Source: Anaerolineales bacterium (GTDB taxonomy: Bacteria > Chloroflexota > Anaerolineae > Anaerolineales > Villigracilaceae). From it: 56,340 nt of DNA. The DNA is taken from contig JANJTV010000009.1 in the NCBI GenBank assembly GCA_024710905.1, positions 1 to 56,340 of the forward strand, given 5' to 3'. The notes under the pieces are model-generated. The model had not been told where the DNA came from and made no database searches. It was given only the letters and a program-made list of their open reading frames with translations. The translations under genes and the position numbers were made by a program. Positions 17,368-25,579 of the stretch are shown here, in pieces (positions within the stretch are counted from its first letter, which is position 1; the number at the start of each line of letters is the position of its first letter).

Positions 17368-18642
17368 TTACGCCGTCCGGTAGTAGCCGACATCCACCGA
17401 GTACACTCGTCCGCGTTTTACCACCTGGCGCACAAGGTTTGTACCGTAACGGTAGCCCAGGTGGCGGTAATCGGGCACGGAAAGGATGAGCAAATCGGCC
17501 TGTTTGCCTTCCTCCAACGAACCGACTGTATCGGCGCGGCGGATGGCGTGCGCGGCGTTGATGGTGCTGGCGGCAATGGCCTGGGCGGGGGTTAACTTCA
17601 TGGCCCGGCAGGCCAGGGCAATGACAAATTGCATCGATTCGTTCCAGGTGGTGCCGGGGTTGCAGTCGGTGGCCAGGGCCAGCATGCCGCCTGCCTCAAT
17701 AATTTTATGTGCCGGAGTGTAGTCTTTTTCGGCCAACCCGAACGGGGTGCAGGGCAGCGAAACTGCCACAGTGTTGCTTTTTGCCAGGGCGGCGATGTCG
17801 GCCTCCGAGGTGCGAACCAGGTGATCGGCTGAGACTGCCCCCAGTTCCGCTGCCAGGCTGGCCCCGCCCAGGTTGTCGAACTCGTCGGCATGAATCTTGA
17901 GCGGGAAGCCCAGGCTGCGGGCTTTCTCCAGAATCTGGCGGCTCTGGGCCAGGTCGAAGGCCTTGTTTTCGCAAAAGACATCCACGAACGGGAGGTTGCG
18001 CTCGGGGGCGTGCGTCTCCCACCACTGTTGCAGGATGGGCAGCATGGTTTCACAGACCAGGTCTGTATAGCCCTGCGGGTCATCTTTGTATTCCGGAGCA
18101 ATGGCATGCGCACCGAGGAAGGTGATGGCAATATCCACCCGGCTTTCTTCTTCCAGAGCCAGCAGTGCTTTGAGCAGGCGCAGTTCGGTGGCCGTTTGCA
18201 GGCCATAGCCGGTTTTGGCTTCCACAGTGGTTGTGCCGTGCGCGAACATGCGAAACAGGCGCGAGCGGGCCTGCGCCACCAGGGATTCGATGCTGGCGGT
18301 GCGGGTGGCCTTTACGGTGGAAAGGATGCCGCCGCCTGCCGCGAGAATGTCCAGATAGGGCGTACCAGCCATTTTCATCTCAAATTCGTTGGCGCGATCG
18401 CCGCCCCAGACCAGGTGCGTATGCGGGTCTACGAAACCGGGCATGACGACACACCCGGCGGCATCTTGCAGGGGTTCATTGGGATAGGCAGCACGCAGCT
18501 CGGCGGTCTTCCCGATGGCAAGGATTTTCTCGTCACGGACGAGCACCGCGCCGTCTTCGATGATGCCGAGCGTGCCGAGCGCCTTGCCGCGTTGTGGCCC
18601 GCCCGTCAGCGTGAGCAGTTGGTTGGCAGAATGAATCAGCAT
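17368..18642 (-). CDS. hutI: Imidazolonepropionase
   Basis: Hydrolyses 4-imidazolone-5-propanoate to N-formimino-glutamate in histidine degradation. Amidohydrolase of 424 residues: the HxH metal motif in DPHTHLVWGG (74-76), EAKTGYGL substrate motif, IHADEF (zinc His) and ATDCNPGT (metal Asp). No hutH, hutU or hutG is in the window, so the rest of the pathway must lie elsewhere or be absent. The ATG follows the DUF2277 stop by four bases without a ribosome binding site. TAAAAT ends six bases before it, overlapping that stop. Confidence 0.93.
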   Translation of the reverse strand: MLIHSANQLLTLTGGPQRGKALGTLGIIEDGAVLVRDEKILAIGKTAELRAAYPNEPLQDAAGCVVMPGFVDPHTHLVWGGDRANEFEMKMAGTPYLDILAAGGGILSTVKATRTASIESLVAQARSRLFRMFAHGTTTVEAKTGYGLQTATELRLLKALLALEEESRVDIAITFLGAHAIAPEYKDDPQGYTDLVCETMLPILQQWWETHAPERNLPFVDVFCENKAFDLAQSRQILEKARSLGFPLKIHADEFDNLGGASLAAELGAVSADHLVRTSEADIAALAKSNTVAVSLPCTPFGLAEKDYTPAHKIIEAGGMLALATDCNPGTTWNESMQFVIALACRAMKLTPAQAIAASTINAAHAIRRADTVGSLEEGKQADLLILSVPDYRHLGYRYGTNLVRQVVKRGRVYSVDVGYYRTA

Positions 18643-18654
18643 GGGCTTATTTTA
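18643..18654 (-). promoter_or_regulatory. Possible -10 box for a leaderless hutI transcript
   Basis: TAAAAT (18649-18654, minus strand) ends six bases before the hutI ATG, but it also forms the last codons and stop of the preceding gene. No -35 is evident, so this may be chance. Confidence 0.3.
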
Positions 18655-18871
18655 TACCACCGGCGCGGCTTTTGCCGGTATCCAACTGCTCGAGCAGGCG
18701 TTTGGTAGCCAGGGTCACTTCCTCTACTGCGGAATCAAAGGCCGGGGCGTTGGCCTGCGAGGGTTTTCGGTATCCGCTTACTTTGCGGATGAATTGTAGC
18801 GCTGCGGCCTGGATCTCCTCGTCCGTGGGACGAACATCCGTATGACGCAGTTGTTTGATGCTTCGGCACAT
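18647..18871 (-). CDS. DUF2277 small protein
   Basis: A 74-residue protein whose start MCRSIKQLRH and middle AALQFIRKVSGYRKPSQAN match the DUF2277 family (unknown function, widespread in bacteria). The motif MCR-I near the start and the KPSQAN block are diagnostic. AAGGAG precedes the ATG, and a TACAAT box lies at 18896-18901, giving a short leader of about 18 bases. It heads the hutI-GNAT-arginase group. Confidence 0.85.
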   Translation of the reverse strand: MCRSIKQLRHTDVRPTDEEIQAAALQFIRKVSGYRKPSQANAPAFDSAVEEVTLATKRLLEQLDTGKSRAGGIK

Positions 18872-18905
18872 GGCTGGTTCTCCTTAGTGAACCCCATTGT
18901 ACCCA

Positions 18906-18936
18906 AAGAAAAACCGCCTGCGCAGGCAGGCGGTTT
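18906..18936 (-). terminator. Terminator of the CaCA antiporter operon
   Basis: An 11-bp perfect stem (18911-18921 with 18926-18936), loop GCAG; on the minus strand it is followed by TTTTTC. It ends the transcript carrying the two antiporter genes. Confidence 0.85.
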
Positions 18937-18944
18937 GGTGATGC

Positions 18945-20045
18945 TTAGTTGCCGTTCCTGCGCCGGTGCAGGAATTCATCGAAGGCTGAAGCCGCAAGGA
19001 TGGCCATCGTGAATGGTACAGCCAGCCAGAGCATGGAAGTGGTCAGCGTTTCGGGGCTGGTGACCTTTTCGGCGGCATTGCGGATCAATAGCCAGGTATA
19101 ACCCACGTAATAGGCCAGGAACAGGCCGCCATCCAGCCGGGTGATGGTGTGGGCTGTAAAGAAGACCGGCAGGGAGGCCACGGCCACGGCGATCATGATC
19201 GGGATGTCGAAGGCCAGGGCGGTCTGTGAGACATTGATACCGTTAGGGCCAACCAGCGAGGAAAGCCCCAGCACGGCCAGGATGTTAAAGATATTGCTGC
19301 CGACGACGTTCCCGACGGCAATGTCGCGCTCACCCTTGATGGCGGCCATGACCGAGGTGGCCACTTCTGGCATGGAAGTGCCAGCGGCCACAATGGTCAG
19401 GCCAATCACCAGGTCGCTGACGTTAAACAGGCGTGCCAGCGAGACAGCCCCCTTTACCAGCCAGTCTGAACCGAGCACCAGCAAGCCAAGACCGGCAAGA
19501 ATGAAGACAATGTTGAGCAGGGTGGCCTTCCAACCTGTGTTTTTTCCCTTGTCACCATATTCATCTTCGTACTCCTTATGCACATCCTGGTTTTCTTTTC
19601 GGCTCTGCCAGATGCCATAGGCTGTGTAGGCAATTACACCAGAAAACAGGAGTAACCCATCGATTCTTCCGATATTGCCATCCAGTCCGAGGAGAAGCAA
19701 CAAGATGGATACGCCAATCATGATCGGTACATCCAGCCGGATAAGCTGCTGGTTAACGATTAGCGGGGTGATGATGGCAGATAGACCCAGAATAAGCAGG
19801 ATGTTGAAAATGTTGCTACCAACCACGTTGCCCAGGGCAATATCTGCGCTGCCACTAAATGCAGACTGCACGCTGACAGCCAATTCTGGCGAAGATGTGC
19901 CAAATGCCACTACAGTAAGGCCAACGACCAATGGGGAGATGCCCACCGCCACAGCCAGTTTGGCTGCGCCGCGTACCAGCAATTCGGCCCCGCCGACCAG
20001 TGCAACCAACCCACCAACCAGTAATAAGACAATCGTTATATCCAC
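18945..20045 (-). CDS. CaCA family Na+/Ca2+ antiporter, copy 1
   Basis: Cation/calcium exchanger of 366 residues with about ten membrane helices (YrbG-like). Both alpha repeats are visible: GTSSPELAVSVQSA with GNVVGSNIFNIL, and GTSMPEVATSVMAA with GNVVGSNIFNILAVLG. These carry the ion-coordinating Glu and Asn residues. A cytoplasmic loop rich in Glu and Lys (KENQDVHKEYEDEYGDKGK) separates the halves. The start codon is GTG, with AAGGAG five bases upstream. It is 34 bases downstream of a close paralogue of the same length. Confidence 0.9.
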   Translation of the reverse strand: MDITIVLLLVGGLVALVGGAELLVRGAAKLAVAVGISPLVVGLTVVAFGTSSPELAVSVQSAFSGSADIALGNVVGSNIFNILLILGLSAIITPLIVNQQLIRLDVPIMIGVSILLLLLGLDGNIGRIDGLLLFSGVIAYTAYGIWQSRKENQDVHKEYEDEYGDKGKNTGWKATLLNIVFILAGLGLLVLGSDWLVKGAVSLARLFNVSDLVIGLTIVAAGTSMPEVATSVMAAIKGERDIAVGNVVGSNIFNILAVLGLSSLVGPNGINVSQTALAFDIPIMIAVAVASLPVFFTAHTITRLDGGLFLAYYVGYTWLLIRNAAEKVTSPETLTTSMLWLAVPFTMAILAASAFDEFLHRRRNGN

Positions 20046-20079
20046 ATACGCTCCTTGAAAATATTTGTGATTTGAAAAA

Positions 20080-21180
20080 TTATGCTTTTTGGCTGGCTCG
20101 TGCCCGAAACTCGTTAAATAATGTTATCCCAAGAATGATGGCGGTCAGTGGGACAACCACCCAGAATAACATGGTCGTGAGCATGGCCCGGCTGTCCTGC
20201 TGATCCAGGGCATCGAAAACCAGGTACGCAGTATAGATGATGTAATAAAGTAAGAATAATCCGCCATCCAACCGGGAGATAGTTCCCGCTGTGGTAAAGA
20301 ACACTGGCAGGGCGGCAATCGCTACGGCAATCATCACGGGGATATCAAAATATAGCGCTGTGTCAGAAACCACAATTCCGTTGGGGGCGACTAGGCCCGT
20401 CAACCCGAGGACTGCCATAATATTAAACAGGTTGCTGCCAACTGCATTGCCCACGGCAATATCCCGTTCGTTCTTCAAGGCTGCCACCACCGAGGTGGCC
20501 ACTTCGGGCAGGGAGGTACCTATGGCAACAATGGTCAGGCCAATCAGCAGGTCACTCACCCCGGCGGCGCGTGCCAGGGCGGTTGCGCCCTCCACCAGCC
20601 AGTTGGAGCCAACCACCAGTAGGCCCAGTCCGGCTGCCAGCAAGCCTAGGTTGCCCAGGGTTGCTTTCCAGCCATGGTGATTAATGCTTGAAAATTCGCT
20701 GGTGTATTCGTCTTGTACTTCCCTGCTCTCTGTTTTACTTTTGTAAACCGAGAACCCGATATATGCCACCAGCCCGCTGAAAAGAATCAGCCCATCCAGG
20801 CGGCCGATGTTGCCATCCAGCCCCATCAGCCAGGTCAGCACCGAGACGCCAATCATCAGGGGCACATCCAGGCGAATCAATTGCTGGTGCACCACCAGTG
20901 GGGTAATCAGCGCTGCCAGCCCAAGGATGACCAGGATGTTGAATATACTGCTGCCAACTACATTGCCCAGGGCCAGTTCGGTACTGCCGCCAAAGGCAGC
21001 CTGCAGGTTGATCGCCAGTTCAGGCGAGGAAGTGCCGAATGCAACCACTGTCAGGCCAATCACCAGGGGTGAAATTCCCACTGCGGCTGCCAGGCGTGAA
21101 GCGCCGCGCACCAGCAATTCGGCCCCAAAAATCAATATCACCAGGCCGCCGCCAAGCATGAGTAAGATCATCCAATCCAT
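20080..21180 (-). CDS. CaCA family Na+/Ca2+ antiporter, copy 2
   Basis: Same length (366 residues) and same layout as the downstream gene: GTSSPELAINLQAA with GNVVGSSIFNIL in repeat 1, and GTSLPEVATSVVAA with GNAVGSNLFNIM in repeat 2. The central acidic loop differs (TESREVQDEYTSEFS). The pair looks like a tandem duplication that has diverged. AGGAGG precedes the ATG. On the minus strand TGT-TAGAAT (21210-21218) is a candidate extended -10 for both genes. Confidence 0.9.
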   Translation of the reverse strand: MDWMILLMLGGGLVILIFGAELLVRGASRLAAAVGISPLVIGLTVVAFGTSSPELAINLQAAFGGSTELALGNVVGSSIFNILVILGLAALITPLVVHQQLIRLDVPLMIGVSVLTWLMGLDGNIGRLDGLILFSGLVAYIGFSVYKSKTESREVQDEYTSEFSSINHHGWKATLGNLGLLAAGLGLLVVGSNWLVEGATALARAAGVSDLLIGLTIVAIGTSLPEVATSVVAALKNERDIAVGNAVGSNLFNIMAVLGLTGLVAPNGIVVSDTALYFDIPVMIAVAIAALPVFFTTAGTISRLDGGLFLLYYIIYTAYLVFDALDQQDSRAMLTTMLFWVVVPLTAIILGITLFNEFRARASQKA

Positions 21181-21246
21181 TAAGCTTTCCTCCTGTTATC
21201 GGGAAACTTATTCTAACAAGAAAAATGTTTCCTGGCCCTGCCTGGG

Positions 21247-22398
21247 TTAATGTAATCCCGGCCCTAATCGCCGCAAGGCCAGCAGGCCAAAAATATTAAA
21301 CATTACTGCCAGTACTGTCACCGCCCCGAACCCAAAAGACTGGTACAAAAAGGCTGCCAGCAAGGCTCCCAGTACGCGGCCCAGCGAATGCCCGGCCAGG
21401 TTAAAAGACATCACTGTGGCGCGCGCGCCGGGTACGACTTCCGTCATCAGCGGCACATGACTGACCATGATGAATTCAAATGTAATGTAAAAGAACAACA
21501 ACCCGAGCATGGCGCCCCACTCTGTTTGCCCGGCAAAAGGCAATGCCAGCGCCGCCGCCGCATTGCCTGCCAGCCCCAGCGCCAGGGCACGCGGCTTGCC
21601 CAGGCGATCTGTAAAAAGCGCCACCAGACCCTCCCCGCCCAACTCTGAAACGCCAATAATTGCTGCCACCACCCCCAGCGCCGCAATCCGCAGGCCGAAG
21701 CTGTCCTCCAGCCAGACGCCAAAGACCAGGTTTACCAGTTCGTTGGCTGCGCTAGCCCACAGTGCAATGCTGATGCCTGCCAGCGCAGGAATATTTGTAA
21801 TCACCTGCCTGAAATGCGCCCAGGGGCTTTCGGCAGGCGTGTGATGCGCATCTTCTCGGGGGATGATCCGCCACAGGATGCCCAGCATGAACAGACCCAA
21901 CCCGCCAAAGAAGGCATACGGGGTGGGCCACCCGTATGTGTGAATCAGGTATCCGGTCAGCGGGATGCCAGCAATAAATGCCAGCGACCAGCTGGTTTCA
22001 GTGACTGCCAGGGCCAGCCCGCGTTTTTTGTAGGGAACCCGGTCACCGAGATAAGCCTGCATGGCCGTATCAAAAATATATTTACCGACCAGGGCCAGGA
22101 TCAAGGCCACCGAAAGGGTAACCAGTGAGGGGGCGACTGCCACAATTCCTACGCCAAGTACAAACGTGGCGATCCCCGCCAACATACCAAAGCGGCGCCC
22201 CCTCTGGTCGGCCATCGAAGAGATGAAGGGGATCAGGATGCCGATGGCCGAACGCGAGGTCACCACCAGCGAAAGGGTGTTAATATCCACGCCCAGGCTG
22301 CGCGCAAACACACCCAGGAACGGATAAACCATGCGGTGTATTGTGTTCAGGATGATCCGCAGGAAGGTGAAGATGATGATTTGGAGAGATAGTTGCAT
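21247..22398 (-). CDS. MFS transporter
   Basis: Twelve-helix major facilitator protein of 383 residues. The loop 2-3 signature appears as SMADQRGRRFG and a matching one as LFTDRLGKPRAL in the second half. Substrate unknown. ATG 22398 is chosen over one four codons upstream because GGAG lies five bases before it. TGA-TACACT at 22417-22425 (minus) is a candidate promoter giving a short leader. It lies just downstream of menG on the same strand. Confidence 0.8.
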   Translation of the reverse strand: MQLSLQIIIFTFLRIILNTIHRMVYPFLGVFARSLGVDINTLSLVVTSRSAIGILIPFISSMADQRGRRFGMLAGIATFVLGVGIVAVAPSLVTLSVALILALVGKYIFDTAMQAYLGDRVPYKKRGLALAVTETSWSLAFIAGIPLTGYLIHTYGWPTPYAFFGGLGLFMLGILWRIIPREDAHHTPAESPWAHFRQVITNIPALAGISIALWASAANELVNLVFGVWLEDSFGLRIAALGVVAAIIGVSELGGEGLVALFTDRLGKPRALALGLAGNAAAALALPFAGQTEWGAMLGLLFFYITFEFIMVSHVPLMTEVVPGARATVMSFNLAGHSLGRVLGALLAAFLYQSFGFGAVTVLAVMFNIFGLLALRRLGPGLH

Positions 22399-22432
22399 GG
22401 GGCTCCGCAAGCCCCAAGTGTATCAGATGCGC

Positions 22433-23125
22433 TTATTTCTCTGCGTGGTGAATGGCAATTGTCCCCAGGGTCAACCGTTTGAATATCACATTTTTAAAGC
22501 CTGTCTGCTCGATATATGACTTTAATTGCTCGGCGGTCAGGAAACCCTCGGTTGAATCGGGCAGGTAGTGATAGGCCTCGCGGAACCCGCTCAGCAGGCC
22601 GCCAAGTGTCGGGATGATGACGTGCATGTGTACCCAGATGAACGGTGAAAGCAGGTTGCGGCGCGGGCGGGTCGTATCTAAAATCACTAGCCGCCCGCCG
22701 GGTTTCAGCACGCGGAGCTGTTCCTGCAGGGCGATGGCCACACTGCCAACATTCCGCATCAGGAAGCCAGACACAACGGCATCAAAGGTGTCATCTGGGA
22801 AGGGCAGGCGCAATGCATCGGCGGCAGACCAATTTAATGGGCCGTAGGCCTGCCCGGCGCGCATCATCTCAAGGGTGAAATCTGCTGCCAGTACCCGCGC
22901 CTCCGGCTGTTGGGCCAGCGCCTCGCGGGCCAGGTCGCCGGTACCTGCGCCCAGGTCTAAAAGGAAATTCCCAGGTTGCAATCGGGCCAGTTCAATCACC
23001 TGCCGCCGCCAGGCAACATCCTGACCGCCAGTCATCAGGCGGTTCATCAAATCATAACGGTATGCAATGCGCGTAAAAAGTGCCTGCACATATGTGCCGC
23101 GTTCATCACCGCTTAATTGGGTCAT
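22433..23125 (-). CDS. menG: Demethylmenaquinone methyltransferase (UbiE/MenG)
   Basis: SAM-dependent C-methylation of demethylmenaquinone, the last step of menaquinone synthesis. The 230 residues carry the UbiE family start YDLMNRLMTGGQDVAWRR, SAM motif LLDLGAGTGDLA, post-I acidic residue AADFTLEMM, and the family signatures DTFDAVVSGFLMRNV and KPGGRLVILD. GGAGGT stands four bases before the ATG. It is divergent from menA, so the two last menaquinone steps share one intergenic region. Confidence 0.92.
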   Translation of the reverse strand: MTQLSGDERGTYVQALFTRIAYRYDLMNRLMTGGQDVAWRRQVIELARLQPGNFLLDLGAGTGDLAREALAQQPEARVLAADFTLEMMRAGQAYGPLNWSAADALRLPFPDDTFDAVVSGFLMRNVGSVAIALQEQLRVLKPGGRLVILDTTRPRRNLLSPFIWVHMHVIIPTLGGLLSGFREAYHYLPDSTEGFLTAEQLKSYIEQTGFKNVIFKRLTLGTIAIHHAEK

Positions 23126-23145
23126 GGGTACCTCCGTGATATACT
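23117..23145 (+). promoter_or_regulatory. menA promoter overlapping the menG start
   Basis: TTGGGT (23117-23122), 17 bp, TATACT (23140-23145). Predicted start near 23152 leaves a leader of about 13 bases without a ribosome binding site. The -35 overlaps the menG start codon. Confidence 0.55.
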
Positions 23146-23164
23146 CCGCGCGCAGAGCAACAAA

Positions 23165-24052
23165 ATGCAGAAAATTAACTCCTGGCTAAACATCTGGTGG
23201 CTGGCTATCCGGCCGCGCACCCTGCCTGCCGCCGCATCCAGTGTGTTGATGGGCTGGGCCCTGGCCTGGCAGGCCGGGTATTTTGACCTGCTGCCTGCCC
23301 TGGCGGCGCTGGCCTGCGCCCTGCTACTGCAAGTTGGCAGCAACCTGGCCAACGATGTCTATGACCATGAACGCGGGGCTGATGTGGTGCGTTATGGCCC
23401 GGTGCGCGTCACCCAGGCCGGTTACCTTACGCCGCGCCAGGTCAAGGCGGGCATGCTGGTGGTGCTGGGGTTGGCGGCAATTTTCGGCTTGCTTCTGGCC
23501 AACCACGCCGGCTGGCACTTGCTGTGGGTGGGTGCGGCAGCCATCCTTGCGGCGGTGGCTTACACCGGCGGGCCATATCCGCTCGGCTACCACGGCCTGG
23601 GAGATGTTTTTGTCTTTATCTTTTTTGGCCTGGCGGCCGTCACTGGCACCTATTACGTCCAGGCGGGCAACCTCCCGACCCTGGTATGGTGGATGAGCAT
23701 CCCCAGCGGCCTACTCATCACCAACATCCTTGTTGTCAACAACCTGCGAGACATCGAAACAGATCGTGCCGCAGGCAAACGCACCCTGGCTGTTCGCCTG
23801 GGTGCAGGCTTCACACGCGCCCAGTACATTGCCTTGATGTGCCTAGCCTACCTAATCCCGATCGGGTTGGTCTTGATGGGCCAGCTTGAGCCGGGCGGGC
23901 TGCTGGCGCTGGCAACTGTGCCGCTGGCCTGCCAGGCCAGCGGCAGGCTGCTTTCCGTTACAGGGGCGGGACTCAACCCCGTGCTGGGCCAGACCGGTCT
24001 GGTCTCCCTGCTCTACAGTCTGTCCTTCTGGGCAGGCCTGGCGTTGTTTTAG
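23165..24052 (+). CDS. menA: 1,4-dihydroxy-2-naphthoate polyprenyltransferase
   Basis: UbiA-superfamily membrane enzyme that attaches the isoprenoid tail to DHNA. The 295 residues form about eight helices. The first Asp-rich motif is NLANDVYDHERGAD and the second is NNLRDIETDRAAGKRTLAVRLG, both as in MenA. ATG 23165 is chosen because the conserved WLAIRPRTLPAA follows soon after; an ATG at 23117 would place the start inside menG and upstream of the promoter. Its stop overlaps the stop of the convergent ABC permease gene by four bases. Confidence 0.92.
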   Translation: MQKINSWLNIWWLAIRPRTLPAAASSVLMGWALAWQAGYFDLLPALAALACALLLQVGSNLANDVYDHERGADVVRYGPVRVTQAGYLTPRQVKAGMLVVLGLAAIFGLLLANHAGWHLLWVGAAAILAAVAYTGGPYPLGYHGLGDVFVFIFFGLAAVTGTYYVQAGNLPTLVWWMSIPSGLLITNILVVNNLRDIETDRAAGKRTLAVRLGAGFTRAQYIALMCLAYLIPIGLVLMGQLEPGGLLALATVPLACQASGRLLSVTGAGLNPVLGQTGLVSLLYSLSFWAGLALF

Positions 24053-24789
24053 GCGAACTTCCACGGGCAGACCTTTTTTTCCAGCCAATCAACCGTAAAG
24101 TATAAACCCAACCCCAACCAGCTCATGGCCAGCACCCCGGCATACATGGCCGGGTAGTTGAGCAATGTGCTGCCGTTGTAATAGATGTAATATCCCAGCC
24201 CGTAGCGGGTGGCGAATAATTCGGCTACATATAGTACGGCCACTGCCGTCCCGACCGATTGTCGCAGGGCCGTCAGGATGGCGGGCAGGCTGGCGGGCAG
24301 GTACACAAAAACGAACAACGCCCGCCGCCCGGCGCCAATGCTGCGCAGGCTCTGAATCAGTTGCGGGGCCAGCCCGGCCGCCTGGTCGCGGACCAAAACC
24401 AGGATTTGGAAGAACAGGATCAGGAAAATGATGACGATCTTGGCGGCATCGCCAATCCCCAAGAAGAGCAGCACCACCGGCACAAAGACTACCTTGGGCA
24501 CCGGGTAGAGCAGGTAAATCAGTGGTGAGAAGATACGGTTTAACCGTTTTGACTGGCCAATGGCCAGCCCGGCCGGGACAGCCAGAAAGACCGAGATGAG
24601 CATGCCCGCGCTGACACGCCATAAACTGACAGCGGCGTGCAGCCATAGCTCTCCAAACAGTAATTCTTTTGCCAGCACCAACGTGACTTCCCAGGGGGAG
24701 GGCAGGATGGGTCGCGCCAGCAGTATGGAGGCTGCCTGCCACAGGACGGCCAGCGCCAGCCCGGCCAGGATGACATCACGCCGTTTCAT
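24049..24789 (-). CDS. ABC transporter permease (SsuC/TauC/ThiX type)
   Basis: Membrane subunit of 246 residues with six helices. The EAA loop near the C-terminal half reads RSIGAGRRALFVFVYLPASLPAI. It belongs with the ATPase and the NMT1/THI5-like binding protein upstream. The start codon overlaps the ATPase gene by 14 bases. It is the last gene of the operon, and its stop overlaps that of menA on the other strand. Confidence 0.88.
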   Translation of the reverse strand: MKRRDVILAGLALAVLWQAASILLARPILPSPWEVTLVLAKELLFGELWLHAAVSLWRVSAGMLISVFLAVPAGLAIGQSKRLNRIFSPLIYLLYPVPKVVFVPVVLLFLGIGDAAKIVIIFLILFFQILVLVRDQAAGLAPQLIQSLRSIGAGRRALFVFVYLPASLPAILTALRQSVGTAVAVLYVAELFATRYGLGYYIYYNGSTLLNYPAMYAGVLAMSWLGLGLYFTVDWLEKKVCPWKFA

Positions 24790-25543
24790 GGCTTAACTCC
24801 GTACGGATGGCCTGGCACATGGCTTGGTAGATCGCACTAGCACGGAACCCCGGCTGGCCTGCGCCGGGATTTTCAAGCAGGCGGGGCTGGCGGTTGGGTG
24901 GCTGCCCCAGCAGCAGGATACGGCTGCCTACGGCCACGGCTTCTTCAATCGCGTGGGTGACCAACACCAGCGTCAGGTGGTGTTCGGCGCATAATTCGAG
25001 GGTCAGGCTTTGCAGGTCTTCGCGAGTCAGGGCGTCTAGCGAAGAAAAAGGTTCATCCATTAATAGCAGGTCTGGCTGCAGGATGAGCGTTCGGGCAATG
25101 GCTGTACGCTGGCGCTGCCCGCCGGATAGCTGGGCCGGGTATTGCCCAGCAACTGCAGCCAGGCCGAGGCGTTCCAGCCAGGAATTAACTGTCTGTACGG
25201 GAGACCAGCCCTCGGGGGTATGCCGTCCATCCTGCCCGTAGAAATGGCGCACTTTCAGGCCCAGGTCAACATTCTCGCGTACGCTGGCCCACGGTAGCAG
25301 GCCGTAATCCTGCAAGATTAACCCGGTTTGAGGACGTGGGCGCGTGAGGGGCTGGGAATCGACCATTACCTGTCCGTCGGTTGGCATTTGCAGCCCGGCC
25401 AGCAGCGTCAGCAGGGTGGTTTTGCCACAGCCGGAGGGGCCAAGCACGGCCCAGCGTTCGCCCCGCGAAGCATGCCAGCTGAACCCATCGAAAATGGGCG
25501 TCTGGCAGCCATGCCTGAAGGTGACGTTGCGAAGTGTGAACAT
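24776..25543 (-). CDS. ABC transporter ATPase (SsuB/TauB/ThiZ type)
   Basis: Nucleotide-binding subunit of 255 residues: Walker A GPSGCGKTT, Q-loop LILQDYGLLPW, signature LSGGQRQRTAIAR, Walker B LLLMDEPFSSLD and switch His in VLVTHAIEEA. ATG 25543 is preferred over an upstream in-frame start at 25576, which lies in the preceding gap. A perfect palindrome lies in the 36-base gap before it, and no free ribosome binding site is visible. Confidence 0.9.
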   Translation of the reverse strand: MFTLRNVTFRHGCQTPIFDGFSWHASRGERWAVLGPSGCGKTTLLTLLAGLQMPTDGQVMVDSQPLTRPRPQTGLILQDYGLLPWASVRENVDLGLKVRHFYGQDGRHTPEGWSPVQTVNSWLERLGLAAVAGQYPAQLSGGQRQRTAIARTLILQPDLLLMDEPFSSLDALTREDLQSLTLELCAEHHLTLVLVTHAIEEAVAVGSRILLLGQPPNRQPRLLENPGAGQPGFRASAIYQAMCQAIRTELSHETA

Positions 25544-25550
25544 GATTAAA

Positions 25551-25572
25551 CCGGGAGGCTTAAGCCTCCCGG
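25551..25572. terminator. Perfect 22-bp palindrome between binding-protein and ATPase genes
   Basis: Positions 25551-25561 are the exact reverse complement of 25562-25572 (CCGGGAGGCTT with AAGCCTCCCGG). On the minus strand TTTAATC then ATG follow. It could lower expression of the ATPase and permease relative to the binding protein, either as a leaky terminator or as a 3' stabilising hairpin. One arm contains GGAGG. Confidence 0.6.
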
Positions 25573-25579
25573 CCATTTA

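Noticed and set aside
17890..18708. Long plus-strand frame antisense to hutI
   Set aside because: Shadow frame; the minus strand encodes a complete imidazolonepropionase.
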